From Chloroflexota bacterium (GTDB lineage Bacteria > Chloroflexota > Anaerolineae > J102), in contig JAADFV010000406.1 in assembly GCA_013152695.1 (NCBI GenBank), positions 1-14,802 on the forward strand: 14,802 nt of DNA, in the 5' to 3' direction. How positions within the stretch are numbered: the stretch's first letter is position 1; the number at the start of each line of letters is the position of its first letter. The notes under the pieces were generated by a model. That model made no database searches. It was not told the origin of the DNA and saw only the letters and a list, made by a program, of their open reading frames with translations. The translations under genes and the position numbers were made by a program. This document shows, one piece after another, positions 1-7,858 of this stretch.

Positions 1-88
1 CAATCCACTACTCTTGCTGCCCAACAACGGCTGGTGTGTCCTGAAAGCTGTCGTCTGCTAACCGGTGAAAGTCCGGTCGCGGTAAGGG
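1..88 (+). other. Non-coding end of window; possible 5' fragment of a group II intron
   Basis: No credible reading frame lies here. What can be seen is a short hairpin, ACCGG-TGAAAGT-CCGGT (61-77), followed by GGTAAGGG. A 'GGTGAAAGTCC'-type hairpin is common in domain I of bacterial group II introns, so this may be the edge of a truncated intron on the plus strand. It runs tail to tail into the sugar transferase gene. No intron 5' end (GUGYG), domain V or reverse transcriptase is visible, and the left side is cut by the window. The call is weak. There is no T-tract terminator for the operon here either. Confidence 0.25.
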
Positions 89-1564
89 TCAGGCCGCCGG
101 GAAGCTGAAGTGCAGTCCTAAAACAACTCGAACCGTTTTCAGGATCACTTCCAGGTCGATAAAAGGCCCCTGATGCTTGATGTAATACAAATCATATTGT
201 AACTTAATGAAGCTATCTTCGACAGAAGCCCCATAGCGGTAGCGAACTTGCGCCCATCCGGTGATGCCCGGCTTCACGACGTGGCGCAAGCCGTAGAAAG
301 GGATCTCCTCGGCTAACTCGGCCACAATTTCCGGGCGCTCGGGTCGAGGTCCTACAAGTGTCATGTCGCCTTTTAGCACATTCCAGAACTGAGGAAGCTC
401 ATCCAGCCTAGTTCTGCGCAACAACCGGCCAACAAGCGTCACTCGTGGATCATTCTCTTGCGCCCACACGGCACCCGTATCGGTCTCTGCATTCATCCTC
501 ATCGAGCGAAATTTGAACATCCCGTACGATCTGCCACCCTGCCCCACTCGTGCCTGACAATAAAACAAGTTCCGTGGATGTCCACTCAATAGATTGCCCA
601 ACCAAACGAACGGTGTTACCGCCAAAACCATAAACATCCCTGGAATGGAAATCAGGATGTCCAGCAGGCGACGCATCGCCAAATACAGACGAAATCCTGA
701 AGGCCGGGAAATAGGCAACAGCACCGATAAGTCCTGACCCGCGTGCTGCACTGGCACCCGGCCCGTCATCTGTTCATACAGCGTCGCCATAGTCGTCAAC
801 GAGATGCCCATTTCGTAGCAGACCAGTATCGCCCGAAACAGGTCGGGGTTGATGCGCTGCACGTGGGTGATGGCAATGATGATCTCATCGGGTCGCAACG
901 TTTTAGCCAACCGGACCAGGTCTTGCCCGCTCCCCAGCACCGGCACGCCGCCGATAGCGCTACCTTGCCTGGCCGGATCATCATCGATGAAGCCTAACAA
1001 TTCGTAGCCCGTGCCCAAATAAGGCTTGTCGCCTTCTGACGCTGATTTCTGGATCGCATCGACCAGCGTGCGACCAGACCAGTTCGCGCCGATAACCAAT
1101 GCCCGGTGTCGAAACGATGGCAGGGAAAACACCAAGGCGTAGAAGGATCGCCAGAAAGTGATGCCCAACAATCCGGTCAGGACAAAAACCAGAATCTGAA
1201 TGCGACGACTGGGCACAACAGGTATCACATAAGGTAGCAAAGTATAAACAGTCAAAGTGACCAGAACGGCCACGCCCGCCGCCAAAATGGAATGGACAGC
1301 ACTGGCCGTTTTGGCGAGATCGTAAACGTTGAAAAAAGTGTCCACCACCAACCATATTGCCGAAAGTAACAGCGCGTAGCGAGGAAATCGTTCCAACATG
1401 CGGGTGAACGCCGGTTCGGACGCCAGTGACAGCATCAGAAACAACGCCCCATTCAGGATCGCCAGATCAACCAGCAGGAGCAGCAGCTTTCGCTCGGCAA
1501 ATTGTAACGAGAACCTACCTCGCCTCTTTTTCAATGCCGCCATATTTCGATCAATTGCTTTCAT
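89..1564 (-). CDS. Polyprenyl-phosphate sugar-1-phosphate transferase (initiating sugar transferase, WbaP/EpsL-like)
   Basis: This integral membrane enzyme starts repeat-unit assembly by moving a sugar-1-phosphate from a UDP-sugar to undecaprenyl phosphate. Residues are numbered from the ATG at 1564 (491 aa). Four to five hydrophobic segments lie at about 25-155. A Rossmann-like CoA_binding_3 domain follows at about 155-270 (RALVIGANWSGR, GYELLGFIDDD). The C-terminal bacterial sugar transferase domain begins with a proline-broken re-entrant helix at 295-325. It carries KFRSMRMNAE (351-360), RRTRLDELPQFWNVLKGDM (383-401) with the catalytic Asp-Glu pair, LVGPRPERPE and GITGWAQV. The full three-part layout is typical of WbaP-like enzymes rather than minimal PglC. 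In-frame GTG codons at 1576 and 1594 are alternative starts; no start has a strong ribosome binding site. The tail GLHFSFPAA is unlike the usual short ending. It is the last gene of the operon. The donor sugar cannot be read from the sequence. Confidence 0.93.
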   Translation of the reverse strand: MKAIDRNMAALKKRRGRFSLQFAERKLLLLLVDLAILNGALFLMLSLASEPAFTRMLERFPRYALLLSAIWLVVDTFFNVYDLAKTASAVHSILAAGVAVLVTLTVYTLLPYVIPVVPSRRIQILVFVLTGLLGITFWRSFYALVFSLPSFRHRALVIGANWSGRTLVDAIQKSASEGDKPYLGTGYELLGFIDDDPARQGSAIGGVPVLGSGQDLVRLAKTLRPDEIIIAITHVQRINPDLFRAILVCYEMGISLTTMATLYEQMTGRVPVQHAGQDLSVLLPISRPSGFRLYLAMRRLLDILISIPGMFMVLAVTPFVWLGNLLSGHPRNLFYCQARVGQGGRSYGMFKFRSMRMNAETDTGAVWAQENDPRVTLVGRLLRRTRLDELPQFWNVLKGDMTLVGPRPERPEIVAELAEEIPFYGLRHVVKPGITGWAQVRYRYGASVEDSFIKLQYDLYYIKHQGPFIDLEVILKTVRVVLGLHFSFPAA

Positions 1565-1790
1565 AACAGGGCTCACATTGTTTTCGCGTCGCACACGTGC
1601 CCGACGTGAAAACAGTCAACCGGAACGAGACGGCCGGTAGCGCACTCCGTATAAGCCGAGAGCGGTCCCCCCGGGACAATGCCTCGGACACACAAAATCG
1701 CTTCGTCGGCTATCAGAATGACGGGGACAGAAAGCGTGTCCGTCCGCCGCCCCCAACAAATACGTTGATTCCAAACCACCAATTGTCGTT
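1565..1790 (-). other. Intergenic spacer with two stem-loops upstream of the sugar transferase
   Basis: This is the widest gap in the operon. It holds no convincing gene; the small open frames look like chance. Two potential stem-loops are visible. One is two-tiered, with outer arms CCGAG (1656-1660) and CTCGG (1683-1687) and inner arms GTCCC (1665-1669) and GGGAC (1673-1677). The other has arms GACGGGGACA (1720-1729) and TGTCCGTC (1737-1744), with a two-base bulge. Neither is followed by a U-tract in the operon direction, so they are not standard terminators. I see no good sigma-70 promoter. Confidence 0.45.
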
Positions 1791-3041
1791 TTACTTTCGG
1801 CCGTCACCAGCAGATGCCCTGTGCTGATCTTCAAGGCACGATTCCAGTATGGCCTCCATTTGGCGGGCCAGCATCTTCCGGTTCAGACGTCGTTCGATGC
1901 AGCGGCGCCCATTTTCGCCGAAGCGCCGAGCCATCTCCCGGTCGTCTTTTAGCGCGAGAATGGCGCCGGCCAGAACCGTGGGTTCGCTGCAAGAAACAAC
2001 CAAACCTCCGTCACAGGTATGGACTAATTCTGCACCATCATCCCTCACAGCGGCGATAACCGGTTTTTTGTACGACCATGCCTCCAAAAGTTTATAAGGA
2101 ATAGTACCTCGGACATTGTAGGCAAGTGTGACCAAGCATACATCGGCCATATTCAGAAAGGCCGGCATCGCCTCACCAGGCTGACGGGGCAACAGACTCA
2201 CATTTTCCAGTTGGAACGTCTTGATTTGATTGGCGACGCTTTCTCTCATGACGCCATCGCCAACAATGACAAAATGTATCTTCGCGTGGTTTCTTAATAG
2301 ATCGGCTGCCTCGACAATGGAGCTAACGTCCTGCATGACGCCGATCAGACCAGCAAAGAGAACCACGAACTTCTCTTCGAGTTGCAACGATGGACGCAAA
2401 TTGGGATCGCCTAATTTCACAAAGTCTAAATCGACGCCATTGGGAACAAGATGCACTTTCTTCGCCGGGACGCCTCGATCTTGCAATCTGATCTTAATGC
2501 CATCCGTTACGGCAAGGACGACAAATGCTCGGGCATAGATGAAACCGGCTAACCGGGACCAAATGCGTTCCATCAATGAACCAGCTTTGAATGCACCCAC
2601 ATCCACGGCAGTTTCGGGCCATATATCCCGCACATCAAGCGCAAAGGGAATACCAAATCGACGGGCCAGCATCGCTCCCGCCAAACCGGTGAACAATGGC
2701 GGAGACGAAGTAATAATGACGTCAAACGTGCCCTGCAACTTTCGGCCATGCCACCATGATGAAACCATAAAAGAAATGTAATTGGCCAGGCGTCGCCAGT
2801 TACTGCGTTGAGGAGATGTGTACAGCCAGGTGCGATAAACTTTTACACCGTCCATTTCCTCACGCACCCATTTCTTGCCGCGATAGCGTTCCGGAATATT
2901 CCCCACAAGATAGTTAGGAAATCCCGTAAGCACCGTCACGTCATGTCCAAAGCTGACCAGCCAGCGACTCGTACTGTAAGCCCGGGCCGCCGCTGCGCCG
3001 AATTCAGGCGGAAAATAGTGAGATAAGTACAAAATCCGCAT
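1791..3041 (-). CDS. Glycosyltransferase family 4, WbuB-like
   Basis: This 416-residue GT-B fold glycosyltransferase should be a cytosolic or membrane-associated enzyme that adds a sugar from a nucleotide donor to the lipid-linked repeat unit. The N-terminal acceptor domain opens with MRILYLSHYFPPEFGAAAAR and continues with the family-typical VRDIWPE (137-143). The linker has VPNGVD (199-204). The C-terminal donor domain has VVLFAGLIGVMQDV (226-239), VGDG (260-263) and PYKLLEAWSYKKPVIAA (315-331), where Glu320 matches the conserved acidic residue that contacts the donor. This combination is characteristic of WbuB-type transferases, many of which use FucNAc or related N-acetylated donors, but the donor cannot be assigned here. 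ATG start; the only Shine-Dalgarno-like GAGGG lies about 14 bases upstream, so initiation may be weak. It follows the epimerase by 70 bases. Confidence 0.93.
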   Translation of the reverse strand: MRILYLSHYFPPEFGAAAARAYSTSRWLVSFGHDVTVLTGFPNYLVGNIPERYRGKKWVREEMDGVKVYRTWLYTSPQRSNWRRLANYISFMVSSWWHGRKLQGTFDVIITSSPPLFTGLAGAMLARRFGIPFALDVRDIWPETAVDVGAFKAGSLMERIWSRLAGFIYARAFVVLAVTDGIKIRLQDRGVPAKKVHLVPNGVDLDFVKLGDPNLRPSLQLEEKFVVLFAGLIGVMQDVSSIVEAADLLRNHAKIHFVIVGDGVMRESVANQIKTFQLENVSLLPRQPGEAMPAFLNMADVCLVTLAYNVRGTIPYKLLEAWSYKKPVIAAVRDDGAELVHTCDGGLVVSCSEPTVLAGAILALKDDREMARRFGENGRRCIERRLNRKMLARQMEAILESCLEDQHRASAGDGRK

Positions 3042-3081
3042 ATTGTTTCAATGTCCCTCTTTTTTCTCTTGGTGTGGTGAG

Positions 3082-3110
3082 CGTTTAGGGACTACATGAA
3101 AGTCCAAACG
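3082..3110 (-). promoter_or_regulatory. Stem-loop between the epimerase and WbuB-like genes
   Basis: An imperfect inverted repeat pairs CGTTTAGGGACT (3082-3093) with AGTCCAAACG (3101-3110). This gives about ten base pairs with a two-base bulge around a seven-base loop. It starts two bases after the epimerase stop codon. No run of T follows on the coding strand, so it is not a canonical intrinsic terminator. It could stabilise the upstream mRNA or set relative expression of the last two genes. The role is inferred only. Confidence 0.4.
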
Positions 3111-3111
3111 T

Positions 3112-4212
3112 TCATGCAACCTCCGAAAAAACGGAAGCAATACGCATCGCGGCTTTTCCGCCGCCATAGGCGTCCACCTCTCTGCCAAGCACGTTCATTT
3201 GTTCAAATATCGCTTCACTGATCGCACCCGCACGTTCCGGCGGCACCAAACGATTCCATTCCCAATCTACCAGCTCTACCCACTCAGTCTCATCCCTCAT
3301 TGTCACACAAGGAACGCGATGAAAGAATGCCTCTTTTTGCACGCCCCCGGAGTCAGTGGCGATAAGGTTGGCGTTTTTTTCCAACATAACCATATCCAGA
3401 TAGCCCACAGGATCAATAATACGAAGAGGCCGTACTTGCTCCAACAAGCCATACCGTGCCAATGCCTTTTTTGTCCTTGGGTGTAGGGGAAGGACTACCG
3501 GCATTTCTCGGGCAACCGAGGATAGCCCTTCCACAATAGCTTGCAGACGCGCCGGGGCATCAGTGTTTTCCGCCCGATGAACCGTAGCTAAAACGTAATC
3601 TTTGCACAAAAGGCCAAGCCGTTCCAAGACATGGCTTTCACGATCGGCTCTCCCGCCATAATAAAGGGCGGCATCATACATCACGTCCCCGACCAGGTGG
3701 ACACGTTCCCCCGGGATACCTTCGTGCAACAAGTTTTCCACCGCAATTTCGGTAGGAACAAAGAGAATGTCAGCAGCATGATCCACAAGAACCCGATTGA
3801 CCTCCTCGGGCATTTGACGGTTGAAAGAGCGCAAACCTGCCTCCACATGGGCGACAGAGATGTGAAGTTTGACCGCGGCCAAGGTCCCGGCCAAGGTAGA
3901 ATCTGTATCCCCATAAACCAGAACCCAGTCTGGCTTCTCCCGGAACAGTGTCTGCTCAATAGCCTCCAACATTCTTCCAGTGTTCTGGCCATGCGTTCCG
4001 CCACCGATGCCGAGATTATAATCAGGTTTGGGAATGGCTAACTCCCGAAAGAATATCTCTGACATTTTATCGTCATAGTGTTGACCGGTATGTAAAATGC
4101 GAGCCTGGATGGAAAGGGCTTCCCCATCTTCATTGTGCACTTTGATAGCCCGATAGACTACTGCCGTTTTGATAAACTGAGGCCGAGCACCAACAATATG
4201 GATAAGTTTCAC
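3112..4212 (-). CDS. wbpI: Non-hydrolysing UDP-sugar 2-epimerase, WbpI-like
   Basis: This 366-residue enzyme of the WecB/WbpI family inverts C2 of a UDP-2-acetamido sugar (gluco to manno) through anti elimination of UDP. The N-terminus IVGARPQFIKTAVV is of the WbpI type ('GARPQFIK') rather than the 'GTRPEAIK' typical of WecB. Conserved acidic and histidine residues are in place: Asp102 in YGDTDSTLAG, Glu124 in AHVEAGLRS, Glu136/137 in MPEEVNR and His212 in TVHRAEN. The UDP-binding TDSGGVQKEA is at 287-296. WbpI of Pseudomonas aeruginosa converts UDP-2,3-diacetamido-2,3-dideoxy-glucuronate to the mannuronate; the nearby oxidoreductase, aminotransferase and acetyltransferase genes support that kind of substrate. 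A plain UDP-GlcNAc 2-epimerase is the alternative. The start is GTG, preceded by GAGGAG eight bases away, and overlaps the upstream stop as GTGA. Confidence 0.88.
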   Translation of the reverse strand: MKLIHIVGARPQFIKTAVVYRAIKVHNEDGEALSIQARILHTGQHYDDKMSEIFFRELAIPKPDYNLGIGGGTHGQNTGRMLEAIEQTLFREKPDWVLVYGDTDSTLAGTLAAVKLHISVAHVEAGLRSFNRQMPEEVNRVLVDHAADILFVPTEIAVENLLHEGIPGERVHLVGDVMYDAALYYGGRADRESHVLERLGLLCKDYVLATVHRAENTDAPARLQAIVEGLSSVAREMPVVLPLHPRTKKALARYGLLEQVRPLRIIDPVGYLDMVMLEKNANLIATDSGGVQKEAFFHRVPCVTMRDETEWVELVDWEWNRLVPPERAGAISEAIFEQMNVLGREVDAYGGGKAAMRIASVFSEVA

Positions 4213-5318
4213 GCCAATATCTCCTCGTACAAAGCCAAGAGTTTCTGAGACTCGTGCGCCCAGTTGTACTTTTCCAGCACTGCCCTGTATCCATTTTCTC
4301 CCAACTCCGCAGCCTCTTCCGGATGATCCAACAGACGAAGTATGGCGGTTGCGATGTCCTTAGGGTTCTTCGGATCCACAAACAGCGCTGCACCTTCATA
4401 AACATTACGCCAGTAGGGAAAATCAGACATCACCATCGGCAAAGCACAGGCCATATATTCAAAAGCTTTGTTCGGCGATGCAATAAGATGATTAGTAAGC
4501 GGATAGAAAATCACCAATCCAAGATCAGCAATTTTCAAATACCCGTAAGTATCCTCTAATGTCTTAAATCCCAAGTAGCGGACGTTCCGCCAACCTGGCG
4601 ATTGTTCACATTCTCTTCTTAGTGCATCAGATTCCCACTCCCCTAATAACCATAATTCAGCCCTGCCTCCCACACGATCCATTGCTTTCACGATTTCAAC
4701 AATGCTGCGAACCCGCATCAATCCTCCGGCATAAATAACGACGGGGCTTGTTTGGGCAACATTTTCGATGGGCCGGACCCGGTCAATAAACTCACGCATA
4801 GGATAATTCTGCACCGTGATTGATTTATGCGCCGGGAATCTTGCGGCGACTTTAGGAACGACACTAACGATGCCGTCAAAGAAAATACCGCTCACCCATT
4901 CGGAAAAATTCACTCCCTTAGAAATCATGCGTCTTATCCAAACGGGATTAAGATATTCCTTCTCCAAAACCTGTGCAGGCACATCTTCATGCACATCATA
5001 CACCACTTTTTTGCCGCGCAACTTCAACAGCATCCCCACCGGAATCAGTTCTGGATCGTGAAAATGGTACAACGCGCCATTTTCGGCCACCGCCGCCCGG
5101 TACACTTGCCAAACCGTCCGCCTCAGGCGCTCTTTCTTGCTTGCCGGCTTTGGCACAGCGTGAATCCGCACGCCGTTCACCCTCTCCGATCGCTCATGCG
5201 GCGCAACCAATACCACTTCGTAGCCGGCCTTCCGCAACGAAACACATTCTTTGTAAAAGATGCGCGTGTCGAAAGGACCGTGTACGGATGTGAGGTGAAC
5301 AATTTTACGTTGCGACAT
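4209..5318 (-). CDS. Glycosyltransferase (GT-B, family 4-like)
   Basis: A 369-residue GT-B glycosyltransferase, predicted to add one sugar of the repeat unit at the cytosolic membrane face. The N-terminal domain has KIVHLTSVHGPFDTRIFYKE (5-24), YHFHDPELIP (84-93) and VVYDVHEDVP (105-114), a motif set common to a subgroup of bacterial group 1 transferases in capsule and O-antigen loci. The C-terminal domain has VVIYAGGLMRVRSI (193-206), a WLLGEW strand (223-228) and SPNKAFEYMACALPMVMSD (281-299), with Glu287 as the conserved donor-contacting residue. I chose the ATG at 5318 because AAGGA lies seven bases upstream. A GTG at 5333 would add five residues and abut the polymerase stop. The gene overlaps the epimerase by four bases. 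Donor and linkage cannot be predicted. Confidence 0.92.
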   Translation of the reverse strand: MSQRKIVHLTSVHGPFDTRIFYKECVSLRKAGYEVVLVAPHERSERVNGVRIHAVPKPASKKERLRRTVWQVYRAAVAENGALYHFHDPELIPVGMLLKLRGKKVVYDVHEDVPAQVLEKEYLNPVWIRRMISKGVNFSEWVSGIFFDGIVSVVPKVAARFPAHKSITVQNYPMREFIDRVRPIENVAQTSPVVIYAGGLMRVRSIVEIVKAMDRVGGRAELWLLGEWESDALRRECEQSPGWRNVRYLGFKTLEDTYGYLKIADLGLVIFYPLTNHLIASPNKAFEYMACALPMVMSDFPYWRNVYEGAALFVDPKNPKDIATAILRLLDHPEEAAELGENGYRAVLEKYNWAHESQKLLALYEEILA

Positions 5319-5333
5319 GAAGGCTTCCTTCAC

Positions 5334-6686
5334 TCATGCTTGATCATTCTCGGCAGGTTTTCTCGAGACAAGGTAACTGGCCAGGCTCATGATGCTGGCC
5401 AGGAAGATCCAATTGGTCTGTTGAGCTATGTAAGAACTATTAGCAGCAGAAGCGAAAATGTATCCTACAAGCGCCATCAACAGAATAATCGCTAATCCTG
5501 AATGACGATACTTGAGAACAACCCTATACAGTGAAAGATACCACGCCAGGAATAAAACAAAGACCAGAATGCCATACTGACTTAGCACTTCTATCCAAAA
5601 GTTGTGCGGATCCGGATTGATGACCGGATAAGGTGTGATTTTGTTGGTTTGATAATAGGCGAAGCCGCCCGGTCCCACCCCCCGGCCAAAAGTAACTTTG
5701 GTCAACCACAGGCCGTTCAGTAACAGGTTTATCCGTTGCTGAATAGACAGAATCCTCTCCGGCCGGGATTCTCCAATATTTTCACGAGATTCATCTTCAC
5801 CAGGGATAACCGTTTCTTTCCCTGCTTCCATACGGTGCAGCTCGTATGAAGCGGCGTCCAGCTTGCGGTTGATATCCGTGCTCGGGTTCAAAAGGCCTGT
5901 CAGCAGAATGCCCACGGACACAACCACCACGGCTAACACCGAGAGATGTCGACGCGGAGGCAACACGGCAAAGAAGCCCAATATGGCCATTTGCAGGAAG
6001 AAAGCGAGCATGGCCAGCCGACTGGCAGTGAAAACAAGCAACACCGGAACGGTCACAATCAAAGCCAACTGCATCCAGCGTAATAGTGGGCGTTCGGTTC
6101 GCCGGTAGGATAACCACAAAAATGGATAAACCAGCACGAGGAAAGCACCGAGGTTATTGGGCTGGCCCAAAGTGCCCGTAATTCTCGGCACTGCATAAGA
6201 AGGCAAATGAGATAAGTAGTAACTGGGCAAATGCCGGCCCGTGACCAACTCCCAGCCAGCCACGAACAAAGTGAGGAGATACGCGCTACTCCACCCCCAA
6301 CCCAGAACCGTCATACCTTCCTCAGAATAAGCTCTCAAGCCAAGGAAAATGAAACCAATCGAAAACCCGAAGCCGACAGCGAGGATTTCTTTGATCGCCG
6401 CCGAGGCGTCAGGAGCCCAAAAATAGCTGATACTCCCCCACGTCAGCCAGACGAGCCCCAGAATGATATAAAATCGGGCAACCCCAATAGACCACCAAGT
6501 GAAATCCGGGAATAGGAAAAACAACAACAATGTTCCGATCACCAATAGCCGAAAACCAAACAGTGTAACGCCCGCTACGCGGATGGGCAGGAAATAAACG
6601 CCCAGCACGGACGTTGTCAAAAACAAAAAGAGCAGAATCTTTGCCGGGGAAGAACAGCGACTCCCCGGAAATATCGGACTGATCAT
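5334..6686 (-). CDS. wzy: O-antigen/exopolysaccharide polymerase, Wzy-like (O-antigen ligase family)
   Basis: A 450-residue polytopic membrane protein, predicted to polymerise lipid-linked repeat units on the outer face of the membrane. About eleven or twelve hydrophobic segments span the sequence. The Wzy_C/O-antigen ligase signature is recognisable: TGTLGQPNNLGAFLVLVYP (170-188), TASRLAMLAF (220-229) with a conserved Arg, and a large soluble loop at about 268-360. That loop ends in GVGPGGFAYYQ (336-346) and NPDPHNFWIEVLSQYG (357-372), the classic loop ending of the family. Ligases share this fold, so a WaaL-type role is possible. However, the gene sits among Wzx and glycosyltransferase genes, and if the host is a single-membrane bacterium there is no lipid A core to modify. 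The ATG overlaps the upstream stop as ATGA and is preceded by AAGGAG nine bases away, so translation is likely coupled. Confidence 0.88.
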   Translation of the reverse strand: MISPIFPGSRCSSPAKILLFLFLTTSVLGVYFLPIRVAGVTLFGFRLLVIGTLLLFFLFPDFTWWSIGVARFYIILGLVWLTWGSISYFWAPDASAAIKEILAVGFGFSIGFIFLGLRAYSEEGMTVLGWGWSSAYLLTLFVAGWELVTGRHLPSYYLSHLPSYAVPRITGTLGQPNNLGAFLVLVYPFLWLSYRRTERPLLRWMQLALIVTVPVLLVFTASRLAMLAFFLQMAILGFFAVLPPRRHLSVLAVVVVSVGILLTGLLNPSTDINRKLDAASYELHRMEAGKETVIPGEDESRENIGESRPERILSIQQRINLLLNGLWLTKVTFGRGVGPGGFAYYQTNKITPYPVINPDPHNFWIEVLSQYGILVFVLFLAWYLSLYRVVLKYRHSGLAIILLMALVGYIFASAANSSYIAQQTNWIFLASIMSLASYLVSRKPAENDQA

Positions 6687-7858
6687 CGACTCAAACTCCT
6701 TCTGTAAAGTTTCAAAAGGCGCTCTGCAACAGCCTTTTTACCATATCGCATCGTGACTTCACCGTGGATTTCACGGTCATCAGCGAAAAGATGGCGTTCC
6801 CCCTTCATTTTCACCATAGCCTCTGCCAGAGCCTCCACATCTCCAGGCTCGATCAAAATGCCCGTTTGGGGCGAGATAATCTCTTCCGGCCCCCCGCAGC
6901 GCGTGCCAATGACCGGCAAACCCGTTGCCATCGCTTCGATGAGGACGACGCCAAATGTCTCGACATAACTCGGCAGAACAAAAGCATTGGCGCGCCACAT
7001 CGCCTGGCGAACTTCCTCGCGATGGAGATAGCCCAAGAACTTTACTTGGCCATCAATCCCCAATGCGATCGCCAACTGCTCAAGGAATCGCCGCTGAGGT
7101 CCATCGCCGCCGATTTCAAGCACAACACCATCAGCATTTCTAAACTTTTCCGCAAAAGAACGCAACAACAGATCAATACCCTTATTGGAAGTCAAGGAGG
7201 CCACGGTTAGAAACCGGAATGGGAATTCGGAGCGCTTTGAGGGATTCAACCTGAAAAACGTCGTATCCACCATGTTGGGAACGACATCAACAGTGTCATG
7301 ATCTGGATCGAGGTAAGGCAACATTGTTTTCGCCAGCGCCCGGCTGACCGTTAGAACGATGGCCGCCTGTCCTAACGCCTCCTTTATGGTATCCCGCTGC
7401 CAGGGCTTGATAAGCCCCCGGACATAGCCTGACGAATGTTCAGTGATGATATAGGGTATTCCCGACCGCTGAGATAGTCCTCTTGCTGCCACGCCTGCCC
7501 ATAAGACACCATGGGCGTGGATGATGTCCGGGCGTCCCCATTGGGCAACATAGCTTTCCCACATTTGTTCAGTCAGCTTAATGAACAGCCAAGCCCGCAA
7601 CCGTGCGTTAAGCGGATTCCAGCCGTGGAATCGGCACGTGAAAATACCATTTTCGTGCTGGTTCGATATCTGAAAATGCGTCGACAGGATCCTTCCGCGT
7701 TGCAATGTTCGTAAGCTACGAAAATCCGGATAAATGACACCAACCCGCATGCCTTCCGATCGCAGCGCCACTGCTTGTTCCCGGAAGAATATCCCTCGGC
7801 CAGGAAGATAGTCAGTGGGATACCAGGAAGGCAGCAGTAAAACATGAAGATCAGTCAT
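6683..7858 (-). CDS. Glycosyltransferase family 4
   Basis: A 391-residue retaining GT-B glycosyltransferase of the GT4 group. The N-terminus HVLLLPSWYPTDYLPGRGIFF (5-25) is typical of GT4 enzymes in exopolysaccharide clusters. DIIHAHGVLWAGV (111-123) and ITEHSSGY (138-145) come next. The donor-binding half has FLTVASLTSNKGIDLLL (216-232) with the basic Asn-Lys pair, IGGDGPQR (249-256), and the EX7E motif SYVETFGVVLIEAMATGLPV (297-316) with Glu300 and Glu308. The start is the ATG at 7858; a longer frame to 7918 would lie wholly inside the flippase gene and lacks family similarity. The gene overlaps the flippase stop by eight bases. It should add one repeat-unit sugar in the cytosol; the donor is unknown. 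Confidence 0.94.
   Translation of the reverse strand: MTDLHVLLLPSWYPTDYLPGRGIFFREQAVALRSEGMRVGVIYPDFRSLRTLQRGRILSTHFQISNQHENGIFTCRFHGWNPLNARLRAWLFIKLTEQMWESYVAQWGRPDIIHAHGVLWAGVAARGLSQRSGIPYIITEHSSGYVRGLIKPWQRDTIKEALGQAAIVLTVSRALAKTMLPYLDPDHDTVDVVPNMVDTTFFRLNPSKRSEFPFRFLTVASLTSNKGIDLLLRSFAEKFRNADGVVLEIGGDGPQRRFLEQLAIALGIDGQVKFLGYLHREEVRQAMWRANAFVLPSYVETFGVVLIEAMATGLPVIGTRCGGPEEIISPQTGILIEPGDVEALAEAMVKMKGERHLFADDREIHGEVTMRYGKKAVAERLLKLYRRSLSR

Noticed and set aside
1632..1645. GGCCGGTAGCGCAC resembles the ops/JUMPstart core (GGCGGTAGCGTG) used by RfaH in polysaccharide operons
   Set aside because: It is on the plus strand, opposite to the operon, lies near its far end and has mismatches in the core.
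1573..1834. Small minus-strand open frames in the spacer between the WbuB-like and sugar transferase genes
   Set aside because: They overlap both neighbours, lack ribosome binding sites and show no recognisable protein pattern.
4827..5495. Long plus-strand open frame of 222 codons
   Set aside because: It is antisense to the glycosyltransferase and polymerase genes, which have clear family motifs; it has no plausible start signal or protein similarity.
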